From Macrocystis pyrifera (Eukaryota; Sar; Phaeophyceae; Laminariales; Laminariaceae), in contig JASSKH010000001.1 of NCBI GenBank assembly GCA_031763025.1, forward strand, positions 13,543,659 through 13,607,658: a stretch of DNA of 64,000 nt. Reading direction: 5' to 3'. The notes under the pieces are model-generated. The model worked only from the letters and a program-made list of their open reading frames with translations. It was not told the origin of the DNA and did no database searches. Of this stretch, positions 19,619 to 31,927 are shown in pieces; positions within the stretch are counted from its first letter, which is position 1; each line of letters starts with the position of its first letter. Both the position numbers and the translations under genes were made by a program.

Positions 19619-22600
19619 TGCCGCAAGCCCTGCACTTACTCGTGGGAAGGCAAGACCAAAGTACTCCCCCCAAAAAATTGGCAAGCGACACACGCAACCC
19701 AAGCGATCAGACATACGCTATGTGTAGCATATATAGGGAGCAGACCACAACACGTGAAACGATATCAACATTTTTTTTTGTTTGTTCATGTTCTACTCTT
19801 AATAAATAGTCCGAAACAGAACGAACGTTCGTTACGATACATACAGTACAAGCTTTTGGCTGAGTCAACTCAAGCAAAGCAAGCAAGCAAGCAATCAGAA
19901 AAAAAAAAAAAAAAAAAAAAAATGAAAGAAAAAACACAGACACACAAGAAAAAGAAAAGAAAAAAAAAAAAAAAAAATGGTGGAAAAGAATGAGCGCAAA
20001 AAGCGAAAAAAAAAAAAAACACTATTAATAAATACGTTTTGGAGCAGCAGCCGCTTTCGCTCTTTTTCGTCGAAAAACAAGACGAAACGAAAAAGGAGGG
20101 GAAGAGGTCTATCAAGACAACTGCCGGTGGCAGCACTCAATACATACCGGTCTCAAGAACAAGCTTGCCAAAACCGGGCAGAACACGATTTACGAAGAAT
20201 GTCTTAGCAGCGACCGCCGTACGCCGTGATAACAAAAGAAAAAAAAAAACGCCGGGGGGGAGGGGGGCGGGGGGCGTCGCATCAACATACCCCCCTTTCG
20301 TACGCACGAGAGGAGGGCCGTATTAACCAACCCTTCAACAAGCGAGGCAAGAGGGGGAGCGGCCGTTGAGATGAGGGCGGGTTGGGCGGTGGCGGCGGGA
20401 AGAGGGGATGGGGTGGGGACTGGGAGGAGTGGGGGATTAACTCCCTACATCACGCATGGCCGTAGTCGCACGGACGGGACCACAGGCCCGCGGATGGGGC
20501 GTGTGGGTGGGGGTTGGGAAGGCGGGGCAGGATAAAGCGCTGCGCACCTGCAGTCCGACGTAAAACAGGTCTACCACGTAGGCTCGAAACCGGCCCGTTT
20601 CGCTGCACCCCAAACGTCCTCTAGGTGACGCCTAGAAGGATGGGAGCTATCCACGATGAACAGCGGGAACAAACCTTCCCCGCTGTCTTCTTCACCACGC
20701 GGAGCAGACTGGCCTGGTACATCTGTTGGGAGGGAGGGGAGGGGTGGGGGGGGGGGGGGGGGGGGGGGGGGGGAGACAAAATTAAACAACAACAAAAAAA
20801 AGCAACAAACGAAAAAAAAAAAAGAGGGGCGAAAGGAAGAAGGGGCGGGCAGAAAGGAGAGAGAGAGAGCAGGCGAGAGGGCGACCACGGAATTGAGGGG
20901 TGCGAGGAAAGGAGGAAAGGGAGGGGGCAAGATGCAGGAGCAGGAGGGGGGGGGGGGGGGGGGTAGACCGCGCAGTTTGTTGCGCATGCGCTTAAGCCTT
21001 TCTCGGGGGGAGTTGCTGGTGAGGGGTGGGGATGAGGGGAAAGCGGCGGCGGGGCGGGGGGGGGGGGGTAGACAGGTGTAGTTTGTATGTGTCCTGCAGG
21101 GAGTTTTTGCTCGGGAGTTTGACGTTGCGATTCATGCGAGGTCAAGCCAAACTAAAGAACACAAACAAAATAGAGCCCACACAGAGCAGTTTCAGTAATA
21201 GTCGTAGCTCGGCGGCCAGGAGCCGGACGATGCTGCTGATGGCGATGGTGAACGACGATTAGGTGGATGCTCGTAATGGTTACTGGTGATGATGGTGATG
21301 GCAGCCATGGCGATGATGGTCATGGTGATGATGGCCATGGGGAATGACGACCACAACAGCGGTGATGATTATGATAAAATATTGATGATGGTGATGATCA
21401 TTACCATCATGGTGTCGATGCTGCTGACGATAATAGCGAAGCCCGGCTGGCGAGCCAAAAGAGCGAGGGGGGAAGGGGAGTCCCACCCCGCCCCCGCCCC
21501 CCCGGTCCCGTCCCCCCTCACGCGGCATGAGAGCAGTGATCCGTGTCGCGCGAAAAAAAAACAAAACAAAACAAAACAAAATCCCACACGGACACGCACG
21601 GGCTACAGGCCTTGTCGGTCGGTCGGTAAGCATCCATCGGAAGGAGCGCCACCACCATAAAAAAAAGGGTTTCTGAGGCGAATTCGCTTTCGGTTTTTAA
21701 TCTTCAGTGTTTTTCGTTTCTGTTTCCGTTTCCGTTTTCGTTTCCGTGTTCGTTTTCGTTTTAATTCAGTTTTCGTTTTTTTTTTTTTTGTTTTTTTTCG
21801 TTTTTTTTTTTTCGATTTTGCTGTCAAGCTTTTCTGCCATACGCTTGGGGGATTTTTGGCTGTGGCCGTTGCCCTTTTGCCCTTTGGCTTGTTGTTGTGA
21901 CTGGTGGCTTTCTTGGGCCTCGGCTTTGGCTTCCGTCTTTGGCTTTGGGTTTTTTTTTATCTGTGGGCTTTGTTTCAACATCTGGCTTGCTTGCGATCGA
22001 AACTGCAAATACCACCGGATATTTCAGAGCGTTTTTCGAAGTTAGCAAAAATTCGAAGAAAATCGACGAGCAGGAGGAATGCTGAGCCTATAACTCTAAA
22101 CCCTCTGCGCCATAGAAGATGAAGGGCAAAAGCAACCGGGAGGGGGGACAAGGGCAGACGTCTGTGACCACGGCTTGTCCGAAAGTTTGGAAAGAAAAAA
22201 GTGATGGCTTGAAATGAAACCAAAAACGAAAAAAAAAAAAAAAAAAAAGAGGACAAAAAACCCCCCCCCCCATGAATACCTCCTCCATCTCGGCGTCAGG
22301 CTGGTACTTCATCACGACTCCTTTCCGCTTTAGCCCCCGCTCGTCCGTGCCTTCCAAAGGGACCTCGGCCATGTAGTAGTCGTCGATGCTCAGCACTCGG
22401 GGTTTCTGCCCTCCGGCCTCCTGCGTCCCCGCGGTTCGAACAGTTAAAACGCGAAAGGGAAACGAAAAACAGACCAACACAACGAAGCCAAGCGAACCGA
22501 AGCAAACCAAACCGAACCGCACCGCACCGAACAGAAACCGTCCCCACAAAATCATGCCGAAAAAACATAAAAACGAAACCAAACGAAGCGCAACTCGAAG

Positions 22601-24342
22601 CCGAAACGAAACGAAGCGCAACTCGAGACGAGACGAGAAGCACCGAAACGGACTGAAAAAAGAAAGAACAAAAAAAAAACCGCGAGAGGACAAGAAGGGC
22701 GCACCGAACCGAACCGAACCGAACCGAACCGAACCGAACCGAACCGAATCGGACCGAAACGTAGACCAAAACGGAACGAAACAAAACGCAACACTGGAAG
22801 CGAGACGAAACGCAACACCGAAGCGAAAGAAAACAAAACCATACGACGCAAACGAACGAAAAAAACACGAAACAAAAAAATGCACACACTGCACGTTGCA
22901 GTAACGTCAACCTAAAAACTTCACATACATACGTACTCGAGTACAATATATCGGGCAATTGGCCAATATCAGAGCGGTGTTGTCAATGAAAATCCTTTAA
23001 AAAAAAAAAAAACCAAAAAAAGTGCGTCTGAACGTATATATAGCGTGTGGCCTCCAAAATCTGAATTGCTTGTTATATTTAGGGCATGCATACGCATAGG
23101 CATAGAAAACAACAACAGAGCACACACATCACATCATAACAACTGCTGATACAACGTCGTACAAAAAAATATACCAGGAGACATGTCAAGAAAGGCAGAA
23201 TACGTGCGCCGTCAAGGGCGTAGGGCCGAGTGTTCCATACTAAAACCTGGTAGTAGTTTGGTGTCAGTCGAGGCACGTCAGTCAAGGCAAAACTTGCTGT
23301 CTTGTTAAGGGGGTGAAAATGCGGTCTCCTGGCATCTTTATCGTACACCATCAACAAGAAAAAGTGAAATCACCGTACGTGAGTACGTATGCATGAATAC
23401 GTAAGTAAGAGCACAGAGCGTACGTACGTATACATCAACGCGTACGTACGTACGAGCACAGAGTGTGTACGCAACAGCCATTGCGCAACCGAGGGACCGC
23501 AGGCGCACACGCATACGCAGAGCAAAAGCAGTGTACGTACGTGTGGCCTCTCTTCTGATTGGTTCAAAATTGGCCAAAACCACTTGAAAGCTATACAGAG
23601 TAGACAAAAGTCAGGTACACCGGGGTACCCCGGCCGATTCGAGCCGATATCAGTTACGCTGTCAGTCGGGCAAATAGCAGCGCTCCAGGCGTGCGATTTT
23701 GTACTTGTTTTTAGCATGTAACTGACATTGGCCCAAAAGTGGCCAGGTATACCTCATTTTGGCCAAAAGCCAAATCTACATAAGAGTGCCACTGCAAAAA
23801 CGACCCAACGCTGAATTCAGGTATACCAGTACATGGAATGTGCAGTTGCAGAGGGTCTAGCCTCACGCACCAGCGCTGCTGCTGACGAGAGTCCGCCCAG
23901 CGATGCGGCACAGCACGCTGAAGGGGCGGAAGCGCTCGCTCGGCGAAGCCTAAACACCGCCACCTCGCGACCTCCACACCAAACATGTCTGATCCCCTCC
24001 GCGCACACGTTGGGCGTGTCAAGCCGAGCCGAGCCACGACCACGATAAGACAAGACAAGACAAGACGAGACAACCTAAGCCAAGCGAACGGTTCCACGCG
24101 ATTCGCGACGGAATAAAACTCATTCTCGAGCTAAAGGCAGGCGCCGTGGTGGTGGTGGTGGTGGTGGGGGGGGGGGGGGGGGGGGCGTGTGCCTGCTATG
24201 TGATCATACCAAGGGATTATAATTACGAAAGGGAGGGAGCTGGAGAAGTAAAGCGAACAAATATATTAGATGGGCTGGAACAAAAAGGCGACTAATATTA
24301 TAGACAGACACCCACGTCAAGCAAGCAGTAAAGTACCGTCAG

Positions 24343-24417
<75 letters not shown>

Positions 24418-24804
24418 AAACCTCCCTCCGTAACCTCATCATACGTTTTCGAGGTCCCGCAGCAGCCTTGATACGTGCGACTTCCCGGACCCGGCAGCCC
24501 CCGCAGGATGATGCAGATTTTTTCCGGGCGGTAACGCCGCCCAGGCCCCTTGAACACCCCCTCCGCGTCAACCACCTGCCTCGGCCGGGGAGGGATCAAA
24601 GCAGCAGTAGCAGCAGCTGCTGCTGCTGCCGCCGCCGCCGCCGCGTGTTGCTGTTGGAGTTGCTGCAGATGTTGCTGCTGCTGCTGCTGCTGGTGCTGGT
24701 GTTGATGCAGCAGCTGCTGCTGCTGCTGTTGGTGCTGCTGCTGCTGTTGGTGTTGAAGCTGGTGCTGAGGAGAAGGACTGCTGCCCGCCATTCTCCCCGC
24801 AGGG
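18974..24804 (-). CDS. YLPM1/ZAP3-like nuclear protein, P-loop core
   Basis: Four exons: 24445-24804, 22280-22420 (47 codons), 20548-20722 and 18974-19078 (35 codons). After a Q/A-rich start the first ends RPEKICIILRGLPG, then, one base out of frame, SGKSHVSRLLRDLEN, a Walker A P-loop. The second reads GGQKPRVLSIDDYYMAEVPL and ends AEMEE; the third starts MYQASLLRVVKKTAG and continues GLFPLFIVDSSHPSRRHLED and VWGAAKRAGFE. The fourth reads LNQMHASWEPTPEHMILMDV. Together these follow, in order, the kinase-like P-loop domain of animal YLPM1 (RGLPGSGK, LSLDDYF, AEMEE, WE-APRHM). Human YLPM1 is a nuclear PP1-binding protein; its role here is inferred from homology. Three single missing bases (24487-24495, 20678-20681, 20579-20583) break the frame. 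Adding two to the third exon gives exactly 59 codons with phase 0 at both ends, which points to sequence error rather than decay. Confidence 0.85.
20420..20490 (-). mobile_element. pC-A remnant
   Basis: GGATTAACTCCCTACATCA then GCATGGCCGTAGTCGCACGG. Only the terminal 60 bp is alignable, and no tail remains. Confidence 0.4.
22440..22770 (+). repeat. ACCGA pentamer array
   Basis: Degenerate ACCGA/ACGAA units with a clean block at 22703-22748, just beyond the acceptor side of the YLPM1-like exon at 22420. On the coding strand this is a T/C-rich run (TCGGT) before the acceptor. Confidence 0.7.
23380..23560. repeat. GTAC/TACG-rich degenerate repeat
   Basis: CGTACGTACGTA-type units with SnaBI-like TACGTA palindromes in a YLPM1-like intron. 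No gene recognised between 22421 and 24444. Confidence 0.5.
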
Positions 24805-25705
24805 CTGCAGGTTGTGGGGGGGAGGAGCGGTGGGCGAGGGCAAGGGAAAGGGACACCAACCCATTACTATCGTAACTGACTCCAGCATTCCAAGGACATG
24901 GGGGGGGGGGGGGGGGGGGTTAGGAGGAGAGAGGTGGGGGCGGGGTGCGGTCGGAATGTCTCATCAATACAATCTATATGCTGAGTGCAACAATTCCGGT
25001 CGTGCCCGGCCCGAATCACGACCCAAGGGCGCACGGCGCCGTGGGACGTCACGCACGTGTGCACGAGCGCTCGTGCGTGGGTGGGAGGTGGGTACGTGAG
25101 CGAGCGAGTGGTGGGTGGTTGGGTTGTTTGTTGATTGGGTTGGCGAGTGGGTGGGAGGGTGGGTAGACGGGTGGGTGAAAAAAAGTCGCACGGTTTCGTA
25201 TTAATAGTGCTTTTCAAGCTAAACAAACCCCGGCGTGGGAAAAACAACGGCCTACGAGACGAAAGGAAGCCGGGCGAGCTCTGCACTTGGCCAAGCACCC
25301 CCCCCGTTTCAGCCACAGATATTCCACCGCACGCAACTCATCCCCACCGTTGGGCGCGGACGGCCAAGTCTCGAACACGCCGGGAACGACAGAGTCAGCA
25401 CAAACCAACCAAGAAACTGACCAACCATCCTATCAGCGGATCAACCAATCTATCAGCAGATCAACCCCATCGCTGGCAGCCAGCCGCGAAGAAACAATGC
25501 TTTCGCGACCAAAATCATGGCTCAGAGCCCAGAAACAACTCAGAGAACAATCTAAAAAAACAAACGCAAAACCAATCCCGCTCATCGCCCCCCTTCCTAA
25601 CCCCCCCACCCCGGCCCTGCTCTCCTCCCCGAACCCCGGGCAAGCAAGCAAACCAAGCGAAGCAAACCAAGCGCACCACAGAATTTTACAGCCCAACCCC
25701 CTTAC

Positions 25706-26616
25706 CTGTGCCTCGAAAGTAAAGAAGCCCCATTGGCCACCGCCGCCGCAGGCGAGGCCGCGACCCCCACGGCTGCCAACCGCGTCATCAACGAATTTCG
25801 GAGGGACGCCCCCACGAGGCTCTCCCCAGGCAGTGGTGGCGCAGCCAATGGCCCTGCCGCCACCCCCCCCCCCGGCCCCAAGGAACTTGCCCCTACTCCC
25901 GCTCCCGGCCCCGCTCCCGGCCCCGCTCCCGTGCCCGATGAGCCTGGCGGCTGGGGCACGTGCTGACCGGGAAGGGGGGGAGGACGGGCCCACCCACCAC
26001 CGGCGGCGCTTGCGTTCCAACCCGGCCCCGGTTGTTGCTGTTGCTGCAGGTGCTGATGATACTGCTGCTGCTGCTGCTGCTGCGGTTGTTGCAGCTGCTG
26101 ATAGGTATGTTCTCCCCCTCCTCCTCCCCCCCCCCCCCTGCGATGAACTTCTGCTGCTCCTGCTGAAGAGGCGGGTGAGGGTCATGGCCCGGCATGGGAG
26201 GAGGAAGAGGAGGTGGCGCCTGCTGTTGCTGCTGCTGTTGCTGCTGCTGTTGCTGTTGCTGCTGCTGCTGCTGGACATCTCGGGGGACCCCGAGCACCAT
26301 CGCGAGCCAACACGGTTCCATTCCGTTCCTGAGGCGTCGCCGGGGGAGGAGGAGGCGGGGGTTGCGAGGCGCCGCCGACGGGACCTTGGCCTCCCGCACC
26401 CGCAGGCGAAGACCGCTGGTGCCCGTTCTGAACCTCTGGCCCTCGTCCCCACATGTTACCGTGCTGACGCGGCTCCTGCAGCTGCCGCTGCTGCTGGAGC
26501 TGCTTCTGCTGCTGGAGCTGCTCTTGCTGCAGCTCCTGTAACTGCTGCCGCTGCTGGCTCGCGAGCCCCCGCTGCTCCAGCGCTTGTTGTTCCTGGAGGC
26601 GCGGAAGCTCCGCTGC

Positions 26617-26659
<43 letters not shown>

Positions 26660-29450
26660 CCCGCGCCCCCGCCCGGTCCTCCTGCTCCGGCGAACGTCCC
26701 GCTGCCAGCAGGGCGCCCTTGTTGGTGCTGCTGGAGCTGCTGCATCCGCATTTGCGTGTGAGATAATCCGGCTTCGTGCCTCTCGTTCTGCTGCTGCTGC
26801 TGGAGCTCGTGCTCTCGCCGGAGGGCTAACATCTGCCCCCGCTGCTCCTCGGCCAGCCGCTGGTCGGCCTCCGAGCTGGCCATGTCCGCCTGTGGCTCTG
26901 CTGCTGCCGCTCCGCCCTCCCCCCCTCCCATCGCCACAGCCGCCGTCACCGCCGGGTGAGCATGGGCATGAGGATGGCCGTGGGGATGGGCAGAGACCGG
27001 GGAGGAGCCTGAGGCCGAGGAGGAGGAGGAGGATGGGGCTGAGGATGAGAACGAGCAGGAGGAGGAGGAGGAGCAGGCCCTCCCGCTAACGTTCCGGTCC
27101 CCCTGCCCTTGTCCGTTGCTGCTGCTGCCGCCACCTGGTGATGACCAGGACGACGATGAGGAGGGGGGGGAGGAGAAGGAGAAGGCTCTCCCGATAACAT
27201 TCCACTTCCCGTTCCTGCTCCTGTTCCGGCCACATTCACCGTGGCCACCGCCGCAGTCGAACTAGGATGGGGGTGGGCACGAGGATGAGGAGGAGGGGGG
27301 GGAGCTCCCGATAGAGTTCCCGTCCCTGTTCCCGTTCCCGTTCCCGTTCCCGCCGCCGCCCTCGCCGCCGCCGCGGCCACCGGTCTCGCAGCGTCGTAGC
27401 CCAGTCCTCCCGCCGAGGGATTGGCGGCCTCGCCCGGCGATGGCGATGGCGATGGCGGTGGAGGCTGCGGGGCGGCGTTCTGGCGCTGATAGGAGTAGGT
27501 CTGCGGGAGGCGGGGCTGCTGTTGCTGTTGCTGTTGCCCCTGCTGCTGCTGCTGCTGCTGCTGCCAAGGCGAATGGGGAGAGCAGTCGACAAGCGGACCA
27601 ACCCCGGAAACACCATCAAGGTGCATTTTCGTAAAGAAGGCTAGGAAATTCACGTAGAAATGAGAAACCTGCAGTATTCCATCAGGCCAAGCTCTAGGTA
27701 TCAACATCTTACAATCAACACGGTACGCCGCGTCTTCATACATACCTGGTATATACTCTGTATCAGACACACAACAGTACAACTCGCATTACGAGGTATA
27801 ACGCGTATTTTTGGGCGAGACACAGTGCCTGCATCTACCACTATCTACCACGACGGACGAACCGCGGTTGAATGCAGAAAATCCTTACCGTAGAAGCTAG
27901 ATGAATGAAGAGAGTACACCTGCTATACACCAACGATTGCTGCACCAGCAGTAGTTGCAGATGCTACACTAAAGGTAATGGACACTCTTAAAAGAGAAGT
28001 AGCATGAGGACGGCACGCCAGCACTAGCAACACTCATAGTACCATAATAGCACGAGTACTATGAATAGTCGCACGAGGAGCCGCAACCGGCGGGCGGCGC
28101 GTGCAGCGGGCGACGCAACAGAGCAACGTGAAACAACCTTCGCCGTAAGTCGGACGGACGGACGGACGAAACGGGATGGACGTCGGTGTTTTTTACATCG
28201 TGACTATAACCACAACTACTTGGAGACTATCTAATTATGTTCGCCGAGACCATACCGAAAATACGAACAACCCGTCAAAAACCGCATGTGTGCAGTATAT
28301 ATATATCCGACCGACTCTCATAGGGCGGGTTTTCTAAATAACAGCGGCGTTTGCGCCGCGGGCCAAAAATTATTGAACAGAAATTGCGGCACCCCCCGTC
28401 ACCTGTTGCTGGGCAAGCCATTGCTGCTGCTGCTGCTGCTGCTGCTGTTGTTGCAGCTGCTGCTGTGGTTGCTGTCGGTGCTGCTGTTGACCGGTGTGCT
28501 GCACGCCGTTCCAACCCTTAAAAAAAAAAAAAGAAGTATCACACGAAGAGGCTCGCAAACATGAATTTCGAGGGAATCTTGAAAACTACGATCTCACAGC
28601 TGAGGGTCTTTTGTTTCTATTTCTTCGAGCTTTCGGACAAAAACAAAACACAAAACTATCGGCCAATCAATCAAAAATACAAATAACAAACGTTGCGGGA
28701 GAGGCAGGCGGGCAACAGAGGCAAGTACGCGCCAGAGTGTCGGAAAACACCACCCTACTCACCACTGCTGCTGCTTTCGTTCCACGTTTTTTTCCCGAGA
28801 TAAACTACGTGCCTCATTTCAACCGTCTATCTGTAAGGATATGTACAGCAACATCATCTACTTGTATCACGGGGAACATAGTTAATAGGATCAAATATTG
28901 TTATCAAAAATAGGGAAAATATGTAGTGTTTTGTGTGTACCGTAGGTCCTATTTGCTATGGCCTCCCGTAATATAAACCAAGAAAGTGGTCTTCAACGTC
29001 TGCCGAATATCCCGACAGCAGTATTTGTATTACAACAGTACTGCAGCAGTACGACCGCCTTCGTATCCCCAGGACAGCAGCCACGATGAGAGAGACGCAT
29101 GGCCTCGTCCGACACAAAAAAAAAGGCGCGAAAAAGCCTTCGCAGCGACGAAATTCCGCTACGCAAGACATGACGCCTGTGGTACAGCAGCTTAATACGT
29201 CATACAATATGATACCGGTGCATCCTCAGGACGCCAGTCCCCTACCCACGACTTAGGATACCTGCTGCTGGCCGAATTGTTGTTGTTGTTGTTGTTGTTG
29301 TTGCATGTTCCGGAGGTTCTGGTGCTGGTGCTGCAGGTGGTGCTGGTGCTGCTGGTGCGGCGGCGGCGGCGGCGGCCCCAAGCTGGGAGCGCCACGTGGC
29401 GGCCCGAGAGCCCCGTATCCTTGCCCCCACTGGTGATGCGGCACAGGCAT
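25706..29450 (-). CDS. YLPM1/ZAP3-like protein, Q/P-rich N-terminal exons
   Basis: Three exons upstream of the P-loop core. 29262-29450 (63 codons) starts MPVPHHQWGQGYGALG after a CCTCCAG acceptor and ends in poly-Q plus FGQQQ. 28403-28516 (38 codons) starts GWNGVQHTGQQQ and ends WLAQQQ. The large exon, about 25706-27560, starts in CAG codons and ends at CACAG|GTAAGG. It holds Q-rich, P-rich, Gly/Thr and poly-Ala stretches and a likely coiled-coil segment near 26500-26900 (EADQRLAEEQRGQMLALR, LQEQQALEQRGLASQQRQ). The frame changes at least twice in G/C runs (26288-26291 and near 26110). Low-complexity N-termini are typical of YLPM1, so this assignment rests mainly on position, strand and phase relative to the core. 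CTG-rich open frames on the plus strand here are the complement of these CAG runs. Confidence 0.65.
28865..28973. mobile_element. M1 inverted-repeat element, diverged
   Basis: TATCACGGGGAACATAG to GGCCTCCCGTAATA; several substitutions in the left arm. Confidence 0.55.
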
Positions 29451-29608
29451 CTGGAGGGCACGGGACAGCAACGGGGCCGTAAAAAACCGCGCGGTTTCAA
29501 GCACACAAAAACCCACGTACTCGAGGATACCCCGCCCCCACCAAACACCAATACGTACTCCTATATTGTGTACGCAAGAGTACGGTTATCGCACCGTAAC
29601 CTTCAATC

Positions 29609-29696
29609 TTTTAGGACCGCAGTCTCGTTTCTGGGACATAGCACTGGGAATTAGAGTGGTTTGTCCCCGAACAAGAGGCTGCAGTTCTAAAAGGGC
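29609..29696. mobile_element. M2 inverted-repeat element
   Basis: TTTTAGGACCGCAGTCTCG to AGGCTGCAGTTCTAAAAG, 160 bp upstream of the exon starting at 29450. Confidence 0.6.
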
Positions 29697-30510
29697 CAAG
29701 AGCGTTGACTTCGCAGAGGGGAGGGGCGCAATCGTTTTTCAGCGCTCGGTATTCCCCGAACGGGAAGGAAGGAAGGAAGGAAGGAAGGAAGGAAGAAAGG
29801 AAGGAAGGGAGGGAGGAACGTCAGGGTTGCCCAATAAATACCGAACAAGGGTGTTTTCGGAAAGGTCTGGTCGAGATGAGAGCCCGTCCGAAAACACCAG
29901 ATATGATGTCCGATTCTTTACAGCGTAATACATGGCGCGGGGCCCGCGCTTTCTGCAAAAAAAACGTGCACTGCTGTTGTTGCACATCGTACCTGGTATC
30001 AGGGCGCACGTATCGTTCGGCATTCATGTGGCGGCAACGATTACTGCGTTGCGAGTTGCGGTACCTGTTGGGCGCTTGGCTGTGCGTACACTACGTGACA
30101 GAATGGGTATTATAGGCCAAGCTGCTCGATCGAGATGATCTACAAGTACTCGTACATATACGGCGGTATATCTGCTATTATTAAGATTAATCGTATAGAA
30201 ACTACTAATAATATTTTTGCTACGACTGTAAAACCGACCTTATCCTCACCATGCTTCGGAAATAAGTCACACAGTGTGACGCTTCGGAAATAATCTACAG
30301 ACAAGTAGTGGAGGTACTCGTACGTACTACTGCTGGATCATGAATACGCACAACAGACGGAAGTGGAGTCGTAGAACATAAAAGAGAACCGAAAGCTGTG
30401 AGATCGAATTTTTACGTAAAAACTGATCATTTTTTCGCAAGCAAGTTATTTTGGTGTGATAATTCCATCTCGCGTTCTACCCGGGGTGTGTGTACAGGTT
30501 TACGGCAACC

Positions 30511-30608
30511 CCTCTAGGGCGAACTGCTTAGCAGTCCCGTTTGGGGGACAAACCACTCAAATTCTATGTAGCTTGTCGCCAAAACGGGACTGTAGCCCTA
30601 AGAGGGTT
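30511..30608. mobile_element. M2 inverted-repeat element, diverged
   Basis: CCTCTAGGGCGAACTGC, TAGCAGTCCCGTTTGGGG, then the inverse CGGGACTGTAGCCCTAAG; an extra 10 bp in the left arm. Confidence 0.5.
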
Positions 30609-30768
30609 AATAGTTGTGTACAAATCATGATAGGCTTGAGAGCAGCGAAATCGCTACCTACCGCAAGTATGCCATAAAAGGCGACTGCCGTAGTTACGGT
30701 ATACTCCCTGTATATAAGTGTTGCAGCAGGGTCAGCATAGGTCCAGCCCAGGCATGTATGGGGGGGGC

Positions 30769-30850
30769 GGGGGGGGGGGGCGGGCGTACTCATTTGTTGT
30801 TTGCCTTGGTCATTTGACCAACCACCACACATCCCTTTCGAGACGGAGCA
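30769..30850 (-). mobile_element. pC-B terminal fragment, stacked copy 1
   Basis: About 65 bp of the pC-B end (CGTACTCATTTGTTG onward) behind a G-rich tail at 30761-30781. It stops at CGAGACGGAGCA, next to another tail. Confidence 0.55.
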
Positions 30851-30853
30851 CTG

Positions 30854-30915
30854 GGGGGGGAGACGCGTACTCAATCGTTGCTTGCCTTAGTCATTTGACC
30901 ATTGACTGCGCATCC
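30854..30915 (-). mobile_element. pC-B terminal fragment, stacked copy 2
   Basis: Starts CGTACTCAATCGTTGC after a short G run and breaks off at CGCATCC, where a pC-A copy begins. Its tail is mutated (GGGGGGGAGACG). Confidence 0.5.
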
Positions 30916-31020
30916 GGGTGCACTCATTATCATGTATGGCCGTAGTCGTATGACCATAGACCCTCGCATCCCTACAATGCCAGGACGGAGCACGTCGGGT
31001 TTTCACCGACCAGGCAGAAT
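30914..31020 (-). mobile_element. pC-A copy within the stacked cluster
   Basis: Begins GGGTGCACTCATTATC and is cut after CACCGACCAGGCAGAATGG, where the G tail of the next copy starts. Confidence 0.65.
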
Positions 31021-31540
31021 GGCGGGGGGGGGGGGTGTACTCGATAGGAGAGATGTACTCGATCTCATGCATGGCCGTAGTCGTATGACCATAGACTCTC
31101 GCATCCCTACAATGCCGGGACGGAGCATGTCGGGTTTTCACCGACCAGGCAGACATTGCTTGCACCAAGCGCGAAGCGCCGTGAGGTGTCCGGCGAGTCG
31201 CATGAAGGGTGAGCTGCATCCTACTAGAACCGCTTGTGAGGCGGACTTGCATATGGATGACAGCCTCAATGAGTCAGTTTAATTTCCGGTGTAGCCACTT
31301 CCGGAGACAGCAATGGGAGTACTATGTAACTGCCTCTTGGGTGCCTTACCTTGAACACTACGTGATACCATCAATTCCCTTGTGCAGAGTAAAGGTTCTT
31401 TACTTCCCACAAATAATCTCACTCGACAACCAGCTGTGGGCGACCGCCAATAAAAAAAAAAAAAAAAAAAAAAACGGTACCCTGGATGTCTAGCTCACGT
31501 ATGTTTTACAGTGTCGTTGCCAACGGACGCCAACCCAACC
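31021..31540 (-). mobile_element. pC-A copy, full length
   Basis: G tail at 31023-31033, then the complete body, including the A-rich tract (31451-31474), to CGCCAACCCAACC at 31540. With the plus-strand copies at 9737 and 40092 it sets a unit length of about 500-525 bp. No long open frame is conserved between the three. Confidence 0.7.
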
Positions 31541-31612
31541 GGGGGGGGGGGGGGGGATGCACTCGATGTTATGCATGGCCGTAGTCCATGTTCTTGAATA
31601 CCCCTGAGAATG
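31541..31612 (-). mobile_element. pC-A fragment
   Basis: G17 tail and about 45 bp of terminal sequence (ATGCACTCGATGTTATGC), then unrelated DNA. It abuts the 5' end of the preceding full-length copy. Confidence 0.55.
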
Positions 31613-31927
31613 CTGACTGATGTGCCCCGAGCCACGAGCCACGACTCAGTCACCCACGGTCCACGGCAGAGTCTGGCGTCTGGCGAAAACAAATATCCTG
31701 GGTTGCCCCAAAGCTCCTGTTGCATCAGAGGTGAATGTCGCAACGTATCTGGTACCGGATACATGCGATATATATATATACGAGTACGTACATATGCGAG
31801 CCACCTATTAACACTAGGGTATCAATATCAATAGTATCAACAGCTGCTGATTGGTCAATGCACGTACATACCGGTATGCTGCTGCACAATTTGGGTGTTC
31901 GTTCGACACATACAGAGACTTACTTAT

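Noticed and set aside
23711-24097. 128-codon minus-strand frame between YLPM1-like exons
   Set aside because: No recognisable domain, and the core exons on both sides join in phase without it.
24600-26770. Leu/Cys/Arg homopolymer frames on the plus strand
   Set aside because: They are the complement of CAG/GCC runs in the minus-strand YLPM1-like exons.
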